From Oxyruncus cristatus (lineage: Eukaryota > Chordata > Aves > Passeriformes > Cotingidae), in assembly GCA_013399855.1 (NCBI GenBank), contig VXAY01002116.1, positions 1,617,758-1,681,757 of the forward strand: 64,000 bases of DNA, given 5' to 3'. A model generated the notes under the pieces. The model did no database searches, was not told the origin of the DNA, and was given only the letters and a program-made list of their open reading frames with translations. The position numbers and the translations under genes were made by a program. Shown in pieces: positions 36,597 to 49,467 of this stretch. Position 1 is the stretch's first letter. Each line of letters starts with the position of its first letter.

Positions 36597-36636
<40 letters not shown>

Positions 36637-36674
36637 CCCGTGCTGGACTTTGATAACATTGCCAATATTAACAA
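36071..36674. other. Gene-free sequence with a long poly(T)
   Basis: Includes the 36-base T run at 36601-36636. Otherwise nothing is recognised. Confidence 0.45.
36601..36636. repeat. 36-base poly(T) run
   Basis: An uninterrupted run of T, the longest homopolymer in the window that is not next to a gap. As a minus-strand poly(A) it could mark a retrotransposed end, but no source transcript is recognised beside it. Confidence 0.9.
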
Positions 36675-36926
36675 TGACAGAATAAAGTGGCCTCAGGTTG
36701 CACCAGGGGAGGTTTAGTGTAGACATTAGGAAAAATTTCTCCACAGAAAGGGTGGTCAAACATTGGAACTGGCATCCCAGGGAAGTGTTGGAGTCACCAT
36801 CCCTGCAAGTGTTCAAAAAACATGTGGATATGGTAGTTAGGGACATCTGGTTGTGGTGCTGGGTTGATGGTTGAACTTGATGATCTCAGAGGTTTTTTCC
36901 TGCCTTAATGATCCTATGATTCTATA
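36675..36926 (+). mobile_element. CR1 LINE 3' end fragment
   Basis: Contains ggcctcaggttgcaccaggg, ggtggtcaaacattggaact, agtcaccatccctgcaagtg, gttgaacttgatgatctcag and gatcctatgattctataaa. Confidence 0.94.
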
Positions 36927-39900
36927 AAATCCACAGTACGGGCTATAGTAAGCATGAAATACATAAAACACAATTCTTTCCCTGCTTACAACCCTTCCAT
37001 GAGGTAGAGGATGGCCAGCTACTCCCACCTTCCTTTCTAGACACGAGGCAGGAGGCCAGAGCCAAAAAATTCCACCTTCACCAGAATTTGGATGCTTTCC
37101 AAGCAACACAGCCGTGCTGGATGGTTGATCTCTGGGGCTGGCAAAAGTTTCACAGAAGGTTTGGACCTTCAAATCCATGACAGTGTTGAAGGTTTGGCAT
37201 CTCCCCCAGAAAGGCATTTTATCAGAGTGAAATGACACATTTGTGTCACTAAACATCTGCCAGAACAGGGACAGAAACTGGTCAGGGCCCTCTAAAGCAA
37301 TGACAGGTCATTTAACGGGGTGAAAACACCCCACGGGGTGAGGAAGCAGGGCAGAGTTGGGGCTCTCCTGGCCTGAGGAAAAGTAGGGTTTGTGCTCTGC
37401 TCCAGGTTACATCTGCAAGAGTTTTGCTCTGGCTCCCTAAATAAGTGCTTCAGCCCTGACACAGCCAGGGATGGTGAGGCTCCTCCTCTGCTCTCCTGGT
37501 AACCTGGTCCTTTCTCCATCAATGGCTACACAGGTTGGTGACCCTGCAGGACTCAGCTTGGCCAGGGCTGCAGGTGATGCACATGTGGATCCTGTTGGGA
37601 TGTTGGTCACAGGTGCCAAGAGAAAAACCACAGAGCTGTTATGTGGTGATGAGGCACATTTCTGCAACACCAGAAAGTCCAGGGCTGGGTTTAGACACGT
37701 GAAGATGCACCACAAAGCAACACCCTTGGGATTCAGTCCACAGACCTGAGACCTGACAAATCCACCTCTCCCATTTCCCAAGTCACAGGTTGGGGATTAG
37801 AGCCATATTCAGCTTGTCAACACTGGTGGAAGATTAAACAGGTTGGCTGTGAAGGTTCTGTGCTCAGAGTTCCTTCCCTCCACATCAATAGAGTGATCTT
37901 GAAGCACATGGGATCCACTGAGAGCTGGGGAACATCAGTATTTAAAGAACATTCTCTACTTCCACCAAACTACTGTTCTTAGTTTTGTCTTGTTTTCCTC
38001 TGAACTTGAAGCAAGATGACCAGAATTGTCTCTTTACAACTAAAGCACCAGGAATACAGGGAATGAAAACCCTTGAGGTCACTGCTGGAGCCAGGATGAG
38101 CTCAGGAGGTAGAAGCAGCGCAGTTCTTATGGAGAGAATATCTTTGAATAAACCAGCTGGAAAAGGGAGGTGAAAGTCTAGTTTCAGAGTTCAGACTTTG
38201 TGAATATCTGTGTTCTCCACCTGTATGGTCTAATGAAAGACCCTACCCATTCCCAGACCTCTGGAAGAGCTTGGGAGGAGCACTGACCAAGAATGGGCAA
38301 GCCTCTTCTGTGCTAGAGATTGATCTGGTTGAGTCAGAATTAAGAAAAAAATAAGTGGGAGGACACGGTCTGTGGAATAATTTAACTTCTGTTTATAGTT
38401 ATTTTATGGTCTGCCATGCAGCTTAATTAATGTGGCCAGTAAACTCACTGGTTTTTTTAAAGTTCAGTTACAGTGATGGTCCTGCCCAAGCCTTAAGATA
38501 ATTCATGAACAATAACAGATAAGACAGAGACAGCTTTGAAATCAATGCTTTACACAAGGGCCAGAGATTAAAAAAATCAGTGCAATAATTGGGGGTTTTT
38601 TTCAAAATAAATATATCATACAGTTGAATTACTCCAGGGGTGCCTTTGTGTCTGAGGTTCAACCAGTGGATTCAGTTCTTTTAATCTGAATTAGTTCTGG
38701 AATAGATTTTACTGGCTATAGAGCTAAAAATGTAATCCTGGCTGGCTCATTCAGCTTTATTAAGCATCTATGACTATTTTTCAAAAGAGGATCTCTTTCT
38801 TCTCTCGACAGAAAGGCTCATCAAATACAGACAGAAGAGGAGAAGGAAGGAAATCTCAGTTCCATTGAACCTGAAGCCAAATCTCCCATTGGTTCCACTG
38901 GGGCCACAGTCCCACCTAAGCTGCATACCACGCTTTAAAATGCTACTGGCCTGATAATTATACAAAACAGAGCCCACATTTCTGTTTCAGGAGAGAGAAG
39001 AGGGGAACCTAACACACATTTGTCTGACCCTATGAGGCATTTACCAGTAGCATGTACTTGGCAAAAGATCTGATATATGAACTGAATAAATAATAAAATA
39101 GTCTGTGTTTCCTCGTGTCGCAATTCTTAAACGCTTTCAATGCACATAAATGATCTTAAAAGAGGCACTTGCATTTCCTTTGAGGAATCTGTGAGGAATC
39201 CAAATACATCAGAACCAGGGTTGTAACTTGGAAACCTGAAAGTGATCTAATGAGGCAGACCCTGTCTAACCTGATATGTGAAAAACCTCTGACTCTGAGC
39301 TGAAAGCAAGATTTTTCTAACCCTGACACTAAGGCATCTCTCAATAAATTATAATAAACCCAGACAACACCCCCCAACAACTGGCAAACAATCAAACCCG
39401 CTATGAGTAATCACACCAGCAGCAGAAGTGACACTGTAAAATGCTCCTCATACTCACTCCTTTACCTTTTCACCCACTGTGTGCACCAGTTTTGCTTGAG
39501 GCAGCAGGAATTGGTTAAAGCCACCTCATTTAAATGCATCAAAACGTTAATGAGGCTTGCTGCAGGGGAGATGACTTATCTAAGGGCCTGCATGCAACCA
39601 GAGAAGCGAAGCTCCTCTTTTTTTTATCCACTGCTACTCCCCTTTCCTTCAACATTATGAAAGTCCTGATTCAGCAAAGTGTTTGGAGCTCATGTTGAAC
39701 TTTTAAATTAAGAGTGAGACAACTGTGTGCACTTAGTGGAGATATAAGGATGGATTGGCTTACGTATATGTCATACTTCTAAGCCTTTTTCAGAGCCTGA
39801 TCTCACTCCTGATGTCCGTGCAAGTCTTCAAGACCAGCAGAACCAGGTATTTTGTTTTTGTAAGGAAAGGTACAAGCTGGAGCCCTAGAAAGGTAGAGAG

Positions 39901-40462
39901 CACAGGTCTGGAATCAGTTATGAGGACACTTTGCCTTTAGATGAGTTTCTGGCTCTTTTTCAACGTGCCTTTCACTCAGCTAGGAAAGTGGGGGAAATGC
40001 TATTTGATATTTCACTTTTAAATCCTGCTTGGAAGACAGGTGTTGCTTTGAACCCGCATTATGGAAGATAACTGAAAGCTGGATTCCGAGATGAATGTGA
40101 GGCAGATTAAGTCCAGACCACAATAATCTCTCTTTTTCAGCAACATCACTGTCCGGGGATACTGAAGGCAAGCCAAAGTTCACACACTGGTTTATGATAC
40201 TGTTAGCTAGTTTGCAGCCAAAACAAAAAGTTCAGACATGGGTTTTGATGCATTTTATGTAGAAATCGATGTTCAGGCCATGATCACAAAGAACAATGAA
40301 TCTCCAGCGTTTTTCATCAGGGGCTCAGATCCAGTTGAGTTGGTTAGAAGAACTAATTGTGGGTGGTTGCCTCATGTCAGCTACTGGCCTTGGAGCACTG
40401 CAGCCTGTGTTTCTTACTCACTTTAGGCAGACAATGAAGTGGGACATCCTCTGACAGAGGCA
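36927..40462. other. Gene-free sequence with one old repeat relic
   Basis: Contains the CCTGATTCA relic at 39665-39710. The neighbouring stretch from about 39520 to 39650 (with atttaaatgcatc at 39528-39540 and ttaatgag) is non-repetitive and looks like a candidate conserved element. No exon is recognised. Confidence 0.4.
39665..39710. repeat. Degraded ancient repeat (copy b)
   Basis: Reads cctgattcagcaaagtgttt, then ggagctcatgttgaacttt. It shares the cctgattca(g/a)caaa start and the CATGT centre with 23535-23582. Confidence 0.45.
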
Positions 40463-40912
40463 ATCATAGAATCATTAAGGTTGGAAAAGACCTCGAAGAT
40501 CATTGACTCCTATGATTGACCCAGCACTGCCAAGCCCACCACTAACCCACGTCTCTGAGCACCACAGCTGCATGTTTTTTGAACACTATCAGGGGTGGTG
40601 ACACCCTGGGCAGCCTGTTCCAGTGCCTGACAACCTTTTGTGAAGGAATTTTTCCTAAAATCCTATCTAAACCTCCCCTGGTGCAATTTGAGGCCATTTC
40701 CTCTTGTCATATCACTTGTAACCTGGGAGAAGAGACTGACCCCCACCTGGCTGCAACCTCCTGTCAGGGAGTTGTAGAGAGCAATAACATCCCCCCCGAG
40801 CCTCTTTTTCTCCAGGCTAAGCACCCACAGCTCCCTCAGCTGCTCCTCGTCAGACTTGTGCTCCAGACCCTTCTCCAGCTCCACTGCCCTTCTTTGGACA
40901 TGCTGTTCTGCC
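40463..40912 (-). mobile_element. CR1 LINE fragment (about 0.45 kb)
   Basis: Reverse-complement CR1: atcatagaatcattaaggtt, ggaaaagacctcgaagatca, ctgggcagcctgttccagtg, ggttacaagtgatatgac (minus sense) and ctccctcagctgctcctcgt. On the minus strand it still reads [20 protein letters not shown]. Its 5' truncation point faces the 5' truncation point of the next CR1. Confidence 0.95.
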
Positions 40913-40932
40913 CCACTTCCACCTTCATTTGC

Positions 40933-42012
40933 TCTTCCTACCTTGATTATGACATGGGTTGATCAAGGGAAACCAGTCGATGTAATCTTTTTGGATTTCA
41001 GTAAAGCCTTCGATACTGCCTCTCACAGGGTGACACAGTTGGATAAACACATCATGTGGTGGATGAGCAATTGGCTCATGGGTTGAGCACAGAGGGTAAT
41101 AGTGAATGGGGTAACACCAGAATGGAGACCCATCACTAGTGGGGTACAGCAGGGCTCCATCTTAGGCCCTGTGCTCTGCAACATCTTCATAAATGACTTG
41201 GACGCAGGACTGGAAGGGATACTCAGCAAGTTTGCAGATGACATGAAACTGTTGACTCCCTGGAAGGCAGGGAGGCCCTGCAGAGAGACCTCGACAAACA
41301 TACAGACTGAAGAATGAGATGCTGGAAAGCAGTGCCACAGAAAGGGACCTGGGGGTCCTGGTTGAGGACAAGTTGAATGTGAGTCAGCAGTGCCCTGGTA
41401 GCCAGGAGGGCCAACCCTGTCCTGGGGGGCACCAGGCAAAGCATCGCCAGCTGGGCCGGGGAGGGGATTGTCCCGCTCTGCTCCGATCTGCAGGTGCAGC
41501 CTCACCTTGAATATTGAGGCAGTTTTGGGCACTGCAATATAAGAATGATATTAAGCTATTGGAGAGTGTCCAAAGGAGGGCAACGAAGATGGTGAAGGGC
41601 CTTGAGGGGAAGCCATATGAGGAACATCTGAGGGCACTTGGCCTGGAGGAGACTGAGGGGAGATCTCACAGCAGTTACAACTTCCTCGTGAGGGGAAGAG
41701 GAGGGGCAGGCACTGATCTCTGCTCTGTGGTCACCAGTGACAAGACCCAAGGGAATGACCTGAAGTTATGTCAGGGCAGGTCTAGTTTGAATATTAGAAA
41801 AAGGTTCTTCACCCAGTGGGTGGTTTGGCACTGAACAGTCTCCCCAGGGAAGTGGTCATGGCACAAAGCCTGCCAAAGTTCAAGAAGCATTTGTATGATA
41901 CTCTCAGGCACAGGGGGTGACTTTTGGGGATGGTCCTGCACAGGGCTAAGAGTTGGACTCGATGATCCTTGTGGGTTCCTTCCAACTCGGCATATTCTGT
42001 GATTCTGTGACA
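40933..42012 (+). mobile_element. CR1 LINE with reverse transcriptase remnants (about 1.1 kb)
   Basis: The longest CR1 copy here. In the plus frame at 40955-41086 it reads VDVIFLDFSKAFDTASHRV (reverse transcriptase motif A). At 41102-41317 it reads [20 protein letters not shown] (motif B region) and then FADDMKL (motif C, the catalytic YADD-type box). Stops and frameshifts follow, so the copy is dead. It ends with gactcgatgatccttgtggg and a tctgtgattctgtga tail, a different class from most copies here. Confidence 0.96.
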
Positions 42013-45000
42013 TTTGGCCCAGGTCATGTCTGTTCTGTGCAGGGGGTTGTACAATCAAGCTACATTAACATATTTTGAACCAAATGTGCTGCCCCAGCAA
42101 ACAACAGCGCACAACCAGATTAAGCAGCAAGGGGCGACAGACAAGATGCTCCTTCTGTTGTCCCTGCTTAAGGCAGCCAGAGAACTCCGGTGTGTTCTGG
42201 CCATCCCTGGCTGCAGTGACTAATTACGGCGTTACACAGTTCTTATTCCTCTGGAGATTTGTCATCTTTGGAAGAGCTGGCTCCAGCTCTGCTGGATTTC
42301 TCACAGGGAACCTCCTGTGCCTTAGAGGAGTCTCCCCCTTCCCTCTAGCTCATGATTCCTGTTATCTGCCGGGTATGGATGAGACACCCAGCTGTTGTAG
42401 CTTAGCCTTGCTGGCCCCTTGGATTTCCCAGGTACCTGAATCCAACTCAATTGAAGTAAATGACAGTCTTATCAACTCCGTGGACTTTGAAGCACGCTCC
42501 AGCTACGGGATTGATCCAATATATAAATGCCAAGTCTGCTTCCAGGAAGGGAGGAAAATCATCAGCTGAAATTATTTAAAGGCTTGCAGATATATCTTGG
42601 CATGCTAAATGGAAATGAATTTCTCAGGGAGAATGTTAAATAATTCTCAAACTGATTGTTAACCCACACAGCACAACACCCCATCCCACCTTTGTCAGTC
42701 AGTCAGGGTAGGGTTTACCCACTGCAGCCAAGTGTTCACTAGTTTGCAATGTTTATGGTTATACTTACTATTGTTTTGGAAAGAAAAATCAAATCAGTGG
42801 CTGGCTTTGGATATTTAAAATAAAAATTTGGTGTCAAGGTGTGCTGGTCGCTCTTGTGTCCACCAAACATCTGTATTCAATTATGAAGCAATTTAAAAAG
42901 AGATTCAGGGAGCACTGTTTGGGACATAAACCGGGCCTAAGCCCAAGAAATAGATCTGGCAAGCCCAAGCTCCATCATCACCTGTGGTTGGAAGCACTGA
43001 CATCTACCAGCATTCAAATTTGGCTGAACAGATTTTCTAAGCGCTCCAGTTTAAGCTACCACACCTGAACTTCTTCACCTTGAGATGTTCTAGCCAGGCT
43101 CTGCGGCTCCATTCACATCCCTCGGGATCCAGCAGTCGCTTGCACAGAGCACCCAGTGTGAAGTTTTTGGGGTAATTTCAGCAGATCTAGGACTGCCTCA
43201 GAGCAGCACAGGGCAGGTAAAAGCCCAAAGCAGGGCACAGCCAAGCTTAAAGTTAAGGCAGGAGACTTCATTCGTTTTCTGTCATGATTGAGATGGACAG
43301 AAACCTCAGAACTAAAACTCTGACTAAAGACAGGGAAAACTGTGAACTTGTTCAAGTGTTGTGTAAACCAACTGAACTGCAGAAAACACTGAGCAAACCT
43401 CCTGCAGGTACCTCTCAAACATAACCACCTCTGCTGTTTTGCATGCCACAAATCCCTGCCTGCTGCAATTAATGATTGGTTAATTGCATGCAGTTCAAGA
43501 AAAGTCTTTTGTGGTTGATCAGTCCCTCTGAATTGGCCATTAAAACTATTTGTTAAGGCCAAATGTTTGAGTACCTGTCTAGCTGCCATCCCAAGCTGTC
43601 AAAAATACAGGAAACATCAAAGAGGCTCTGCTGCAGCCCTAAAAAGAAAGGAAATAATTGTAGTTGTGGTATTGGTAAACCTACAAGGGTTTTCTGTTAA
43701 TATCTCCAGCTACCACACAACCACAAGAACTGTCATGATATGCCATGATTTTTCCTTTTGGATATAACCATCCAAGCTAAAATACCCCATATGCTACAAG
43801 ATTGATGCTTAATACTTCGTTCCAGATGTGCTCTGGCTTAGTTAAATATTTAACACATTTCTAGAAGTATGTAGGCTGTAATTGCATTTATACTTCAGAA
43901 GAATTATGTCCTGGTGAGTAAAGGGAAAGATATTCCAAGGCTGGCTGTGCACCTACTCCTGCCAGTGATTAGCAGAGTTCAGCCAGGTTGCATTTAAAAA
44001 AATATGATTACCATTGGTCACAATGGGTGGCACTGGAACAGCTACACAGCCAAACCCTGACAGTGTCCCCCAGTAACATTCCCAAGCCAAGACAAAGTGA
44101 CAGTCTAATCTGGTAAAACTGCAAATAGCAAAATCTTCATTTAAATTCAAATATGTACAAGCAAAACTGCAAGATGCGTCCAACTGGATGTATTTAATTG
44201 CCGAATTCTGTGCTGTTGACAATACAGTTTTGACTTTTTGTTTCCCTGTGCGTTGCCACAAACAAAAGACTCAAAGTGTAAGAGCTGGAATAAAGATGGA
44301 TCTCTGAAGAAGTGATGAACACCACCACAAAAAAAAAAAAAAAANNNNNNNNNNNNNNNNNNNNNNNNNNNNNNNNNNNNNNNNAAAAAAAAAAAAAAAA
44401 AAATTTCTAATGAGATGCCTGACTGTGGCAAATTCCTGTATTAAAAACATTGGGAATGGCACACAAAATTTTAAGCAGTAACATCTAACTCAAGTGTGGC
44501 CTGGAAACTGTACTAAAAAGAATTTGGATAAATTTTAGAAAAACCTCGAAGAATAGGAAATAATGAATTTACCCCTTTCCATAAGCCCATCCATCCTTAC
44601 CCTTCAGGTCAAAGCAATGAGAAAATTGTGTCCTGTTGGGATGTGGTAAAAGGAGAAGAGTAGCAAATATGGAGCTTTTTTCCCCAACCCACACCATGGC
44701 TGCTCTGGGCAACAAAGCAGATGGTTTTAAAAGAATTAATACTTAGAAAATGTAATGGTACATTTTCTGCTGAAGTCTGTGGGAACCATTAGGCTGTGCT
44801 GGGTTCTTCTGTAAAACTTACACCTACCCCATTCCAGGATGGTGAAATCATGCCAGCATGACCATTTGAGCATCTTGATAAAGCTGGGAGTGTTTAGTCA
44901 CATGCACAGAGAAGAATCAGGAACATGGTATTACCTGGACCACAATTATCCTGCACAGGTTCTTCCCATTACAAATTACAGCCTTGGAAAATAAAGGCAG

Positions 45001-45099
45001 CAGCAAGGAAAGGGAAGACAGAAAATTTCCCAGAAACACAAAAGGGGGCTGGGTTAGGGGAAGATTCAATTTTAGTTAAAAGACAGACATATTATTACT
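42013..45099. other. Gene-free sequence downstream of CDC5L, with an assembly gap
   Basis: Holds the gap at 44345-44384. No exon or known repeat is recognised. The stretch near 42550-42660 is AT-rich and non-repetitive. Open frames at 42075-42569 and 43113-43589 have no recognisable domain. Confidence 0.45.
44345..44384. other. Assembly gap (40 N) inside poly(A)
   Basis: N run flanked by 16 A on the left and 19 A on the right. The gap lies within one poly(A) tract whose length the assembly could not resolve. Confidence 0.95.
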
Positions 45100-45465
45100 T
45101 TGTTTTTTAACATTCCAGGTTTATTCAAAAGACATTATTCTGCAGGCACGTATCTTACAGGTCTTTAGACTGATAAAACACTAGGAATAATGTGAGTACC
45201 CTAGCAAATGAAGACATGGCTAAAATCATATCAGAGTGATTTTTTCTTTTCTTTCAATAAAATTTTGGACATTTCAAACCTATTCTTAACACTGGCCAGA
45301 GCTATTCATACCTACATCATTTGGAATCGTCCATTAAAGGAACAAAAGTTGACAAGATGCAAACAGCAGACTACACTGGATTTCTGCAACTGCTGGCAAA
45401 AGCTGCTGGAGAAGTATCTGCACACTTTAAAAATATTACATCAGTGACAAGTGGAATTTTGTGCT
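45100..45465 (-). other. CDC5L: CDC5L 3' UTR (inferred)
   Basis: About 365 bases follow the stop codon on the minus strand before the first good poly(A) signal. A GU-rich stretch (minus-strand TGTCTGTCT, at about 45081-45090) lies 30-40 bases past the signal, as expected of a downstream element. The cleavage site itself is inferred. Longer 3' UTR forms using signals further left cannot be excluded. Confidence 0.6.
45120..45125 (-). promoter_or_regulatory. CDC5L: AATAAA polyadenylation signal of CDC5L
   Basis: Canonical AATAAA on the minus strand (plus strand reads tttatt), about 340 bases after the TAA stop and followed by a GU-rich element. It is the first canonical hexamer I found downstream of the stop on this strand. 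Confidence 0.7.
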
Positions 45466-46902
<1,437 letters not shown>

Positions 46903-47803
46903 TTATCCAGAATTCAAGAGGAAAAAAAAAAAAATCAGTAAAAATGTATCTGTGGAATTTTCTCGAGTTGATTGAGTTCTTGAATTTCTATTAAAAAATA
47001 TTCCTTCACATTTTGCACCAATCTAGATTCCTGGATTAAAATCTTTACAATATACAAAGTACATTATTCCTGGGGTGAAGTCCACTAACCCAAAGAGGGT
47101 TGATGACACACTGAGAGCACAGTTTCCCACACAGGAATTGTTGCAGTTGCTAAGTAAGTGGCCAAGTCAGATGATTGCTTGCGAGGCCATATCCCACATA
47201 CACAGGAGATGTAATCTGCCTCAGTAATGGAAAACTAAATAAAGATATTATGCACCACCTTTTCAAAATCATATTCTTAGTCTGCAAAATCAGCCACATC
47301 TATCAATCTTGCCTTTCCCAACAGAATTCATCTAAATCATCTTCCACACAGGAGAAGGCCACTGGGAATGTTAAGGCAGCTCTGAATCCTTCTCTGTTGC
47401 AAAGAGCCATAATGAAGGTACTTAAGATTGGCCTGAGTGGCAAATGAATAGCAGTGTTTGGGCACAGAAACACTGCAAGAAACAGCAGAAGGAATATTTG
47501 AATGGGAATTAATTCCTACCACCACCCTGCATGTGCTTTCCCAGGACAGCCACATCAGGAGACAAAGGACAAAATCCTGGTAACTCACTGAGGTGGGACA
47601 GAATGGTGACACCAATTACTTACTACCTGCTTCTAAAGGGTATGAAAAGCAAATCCCACCAAAAAAGACACACAAAAATAACAACATCCAAGAATAACCC
47701 AAGTGCCATGACAAGAACTCCACAGGTGGTGATGCCTCATTCCCGGTGTCATTGTAAGGCATCTCAGAAAAACTCTTGGATTCTGAATGCTAGACCTGAT
47801 TAA

Positions 47804-47958
47804 GTGTTCAAGGCCAGCCTGGATGGGGCTTGGAGCAACCTGGTCTAGTGGAAGAGTCCCTGTCCACGGCAGGGAGTTGGAACTGGATGAGCTTTAAGGT
47901 CCCTTCCAACCCAGGCCTATGATCCTATGAAACCTATTGACTCTATGATCCTATGAAA
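47804..47958 (+). mobile_element. CR1 LINE 3' tail fragment in CDC5L intron
   Basis: Contains tgttcaaggccagcctggat, ggagcaacctggtctagtgg, ggtcccttccaacccaggcc and two ctatgatcctatgaaac units. Antisense to the gene. Confidence 0.94.
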
Positions 47959-49259
47959 CCAACAAATAACACAGGACTACACCACTGAGCTCAACTGTGG
48001 AGAGGTGCAGCAGTTCACATCTCTGATCAGGGACATAAGGCTCCTGGTTGAGGCTTTTTTAATGTTATTTCCTTAAAAAAGAATCCTTTTTCTTTCAGAA
48101 AGCATTGTGTGAATGATGCCAAACTCAACAAAAAAAAAAAAAAAGGAATCAGGTTTCTCAGATTTCGATTCTCGGCACAGTTAAAGATAAATTAGTGCAG
48201 GAGATGAAGAAAATATATAAGTTTCTCAAGTGATAAAATATAAAAGGCTAAGTCAGAACCACAGTCTCTGAGCCATCAGCCCTCGCCTTGTTTCTTTAAA
48301 AATCAAAGCTTTACTGGTGAATGTTGTTACACACAAAGAAATTACCAATGATCAACCAAAAGCAGAAGCTTTTCCGTGCTACAATTACCCAATATATCAT
48401 CTCTTACCAATGAAACTGAACTCCACTGGGAAGGAACTACTTTCTGATCTGCCTTTACAGTGATAACCACAGTCAGCCATCGCAGTCCCATGCACCAAGC
48501 TGCTGCAAAATGCATTTCATCAGCCTTCCAACCCTCCAACTGTACTGAAGTACCCTCTGTTACACAGCTGCACGTTTCATGCCCTCCTACTTCTTAACAA
48601 GTTATTCACTCATTTAAACCAGTTTTAGTTGGTGGTGCAGAGATAAACAAAGTGAATGGTCAGGGGAGCAAACTGTTAATGGGTGAGTGAAAGAGAAATT
48701 TGACTTTCTGAGCTGTCTAGTTTGCTCCTGGGGAGAGAGATGCAGACTGCTGTGCTTTTCAAACTCTGTTTGCAATGTAGACTTAAGCTATGCCCAAGGT
48801 GCTTTAAGCATACAGAAAGGCGCCTCTTTTTCAATATTTATATAAATCTAGAGAAAATTAAATAAATAGATTAGGGATTTGTGAGGATACTCTCTGATGG
48901 AAAAGTATGAAAGCTTTAAATGTCTTCACTGGTAAATAATATGCTATTACTGCAACAACAAATACAGCTGTGCAGTCAATGAACTATTTTCCAATTACCG
49001 TTTCTTGGATGAAAAATGTGTCTTGAGAGCCACTGACGTTTAGAGATCATGGAATAGATGGACGCACAGGCAAACAGAACTTTGTTTGCAACAGAGGCCT
49101 AATGTAACAAATGTCAATTGTCCATGTTGCTCCATATCATTATAGACAACTTTGAGTATGCCTGGTGTGAAATCAAACTCCCAATGTTACTGTTCTAGAG
49201 TAGCCTAAAAAAGATCATTTAGAGAAGTTCCACTATTCTGTTGTCCTGAGTGAAGATCT

Positions 49260-49467
49260 TATTCTTTACTGTGAGGGTGGTGAGGCCCTGGCACAGGCTC
49301 CCCAGAGAAGCTGTGGCTGTCCCATCCTTGGAAGTGTCCAAGGCCAGGTTGGAGGGGGCTTGGAGCAACCTGGTCTAGTGGAAGGTGTCCCTGCCCATGG
49401 CAGGGGCTTGGAACAAGATGGTCTTTAAGGTCCCTACCAACACAAACCATTCTGTGATTCTGTGATC
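49260..49467 (+). mobile_element. CR1 LINE 3' end fragment in CDC5L intron
   Basis: Contains tactgtgagggtggtgaggc, ggagcaacctggtctagtgg, ccctgcccatggcagggg and attctgtgattctgtga. Antisense to the gene. Confidence 0.95.

Noticed and set aside
42075..42569. 164-codon plus-strand frame next to the RT-bearing CR1
   Set aside because: It begins after the CR1 tail and has no CR1 or other recognisable protein similarity.
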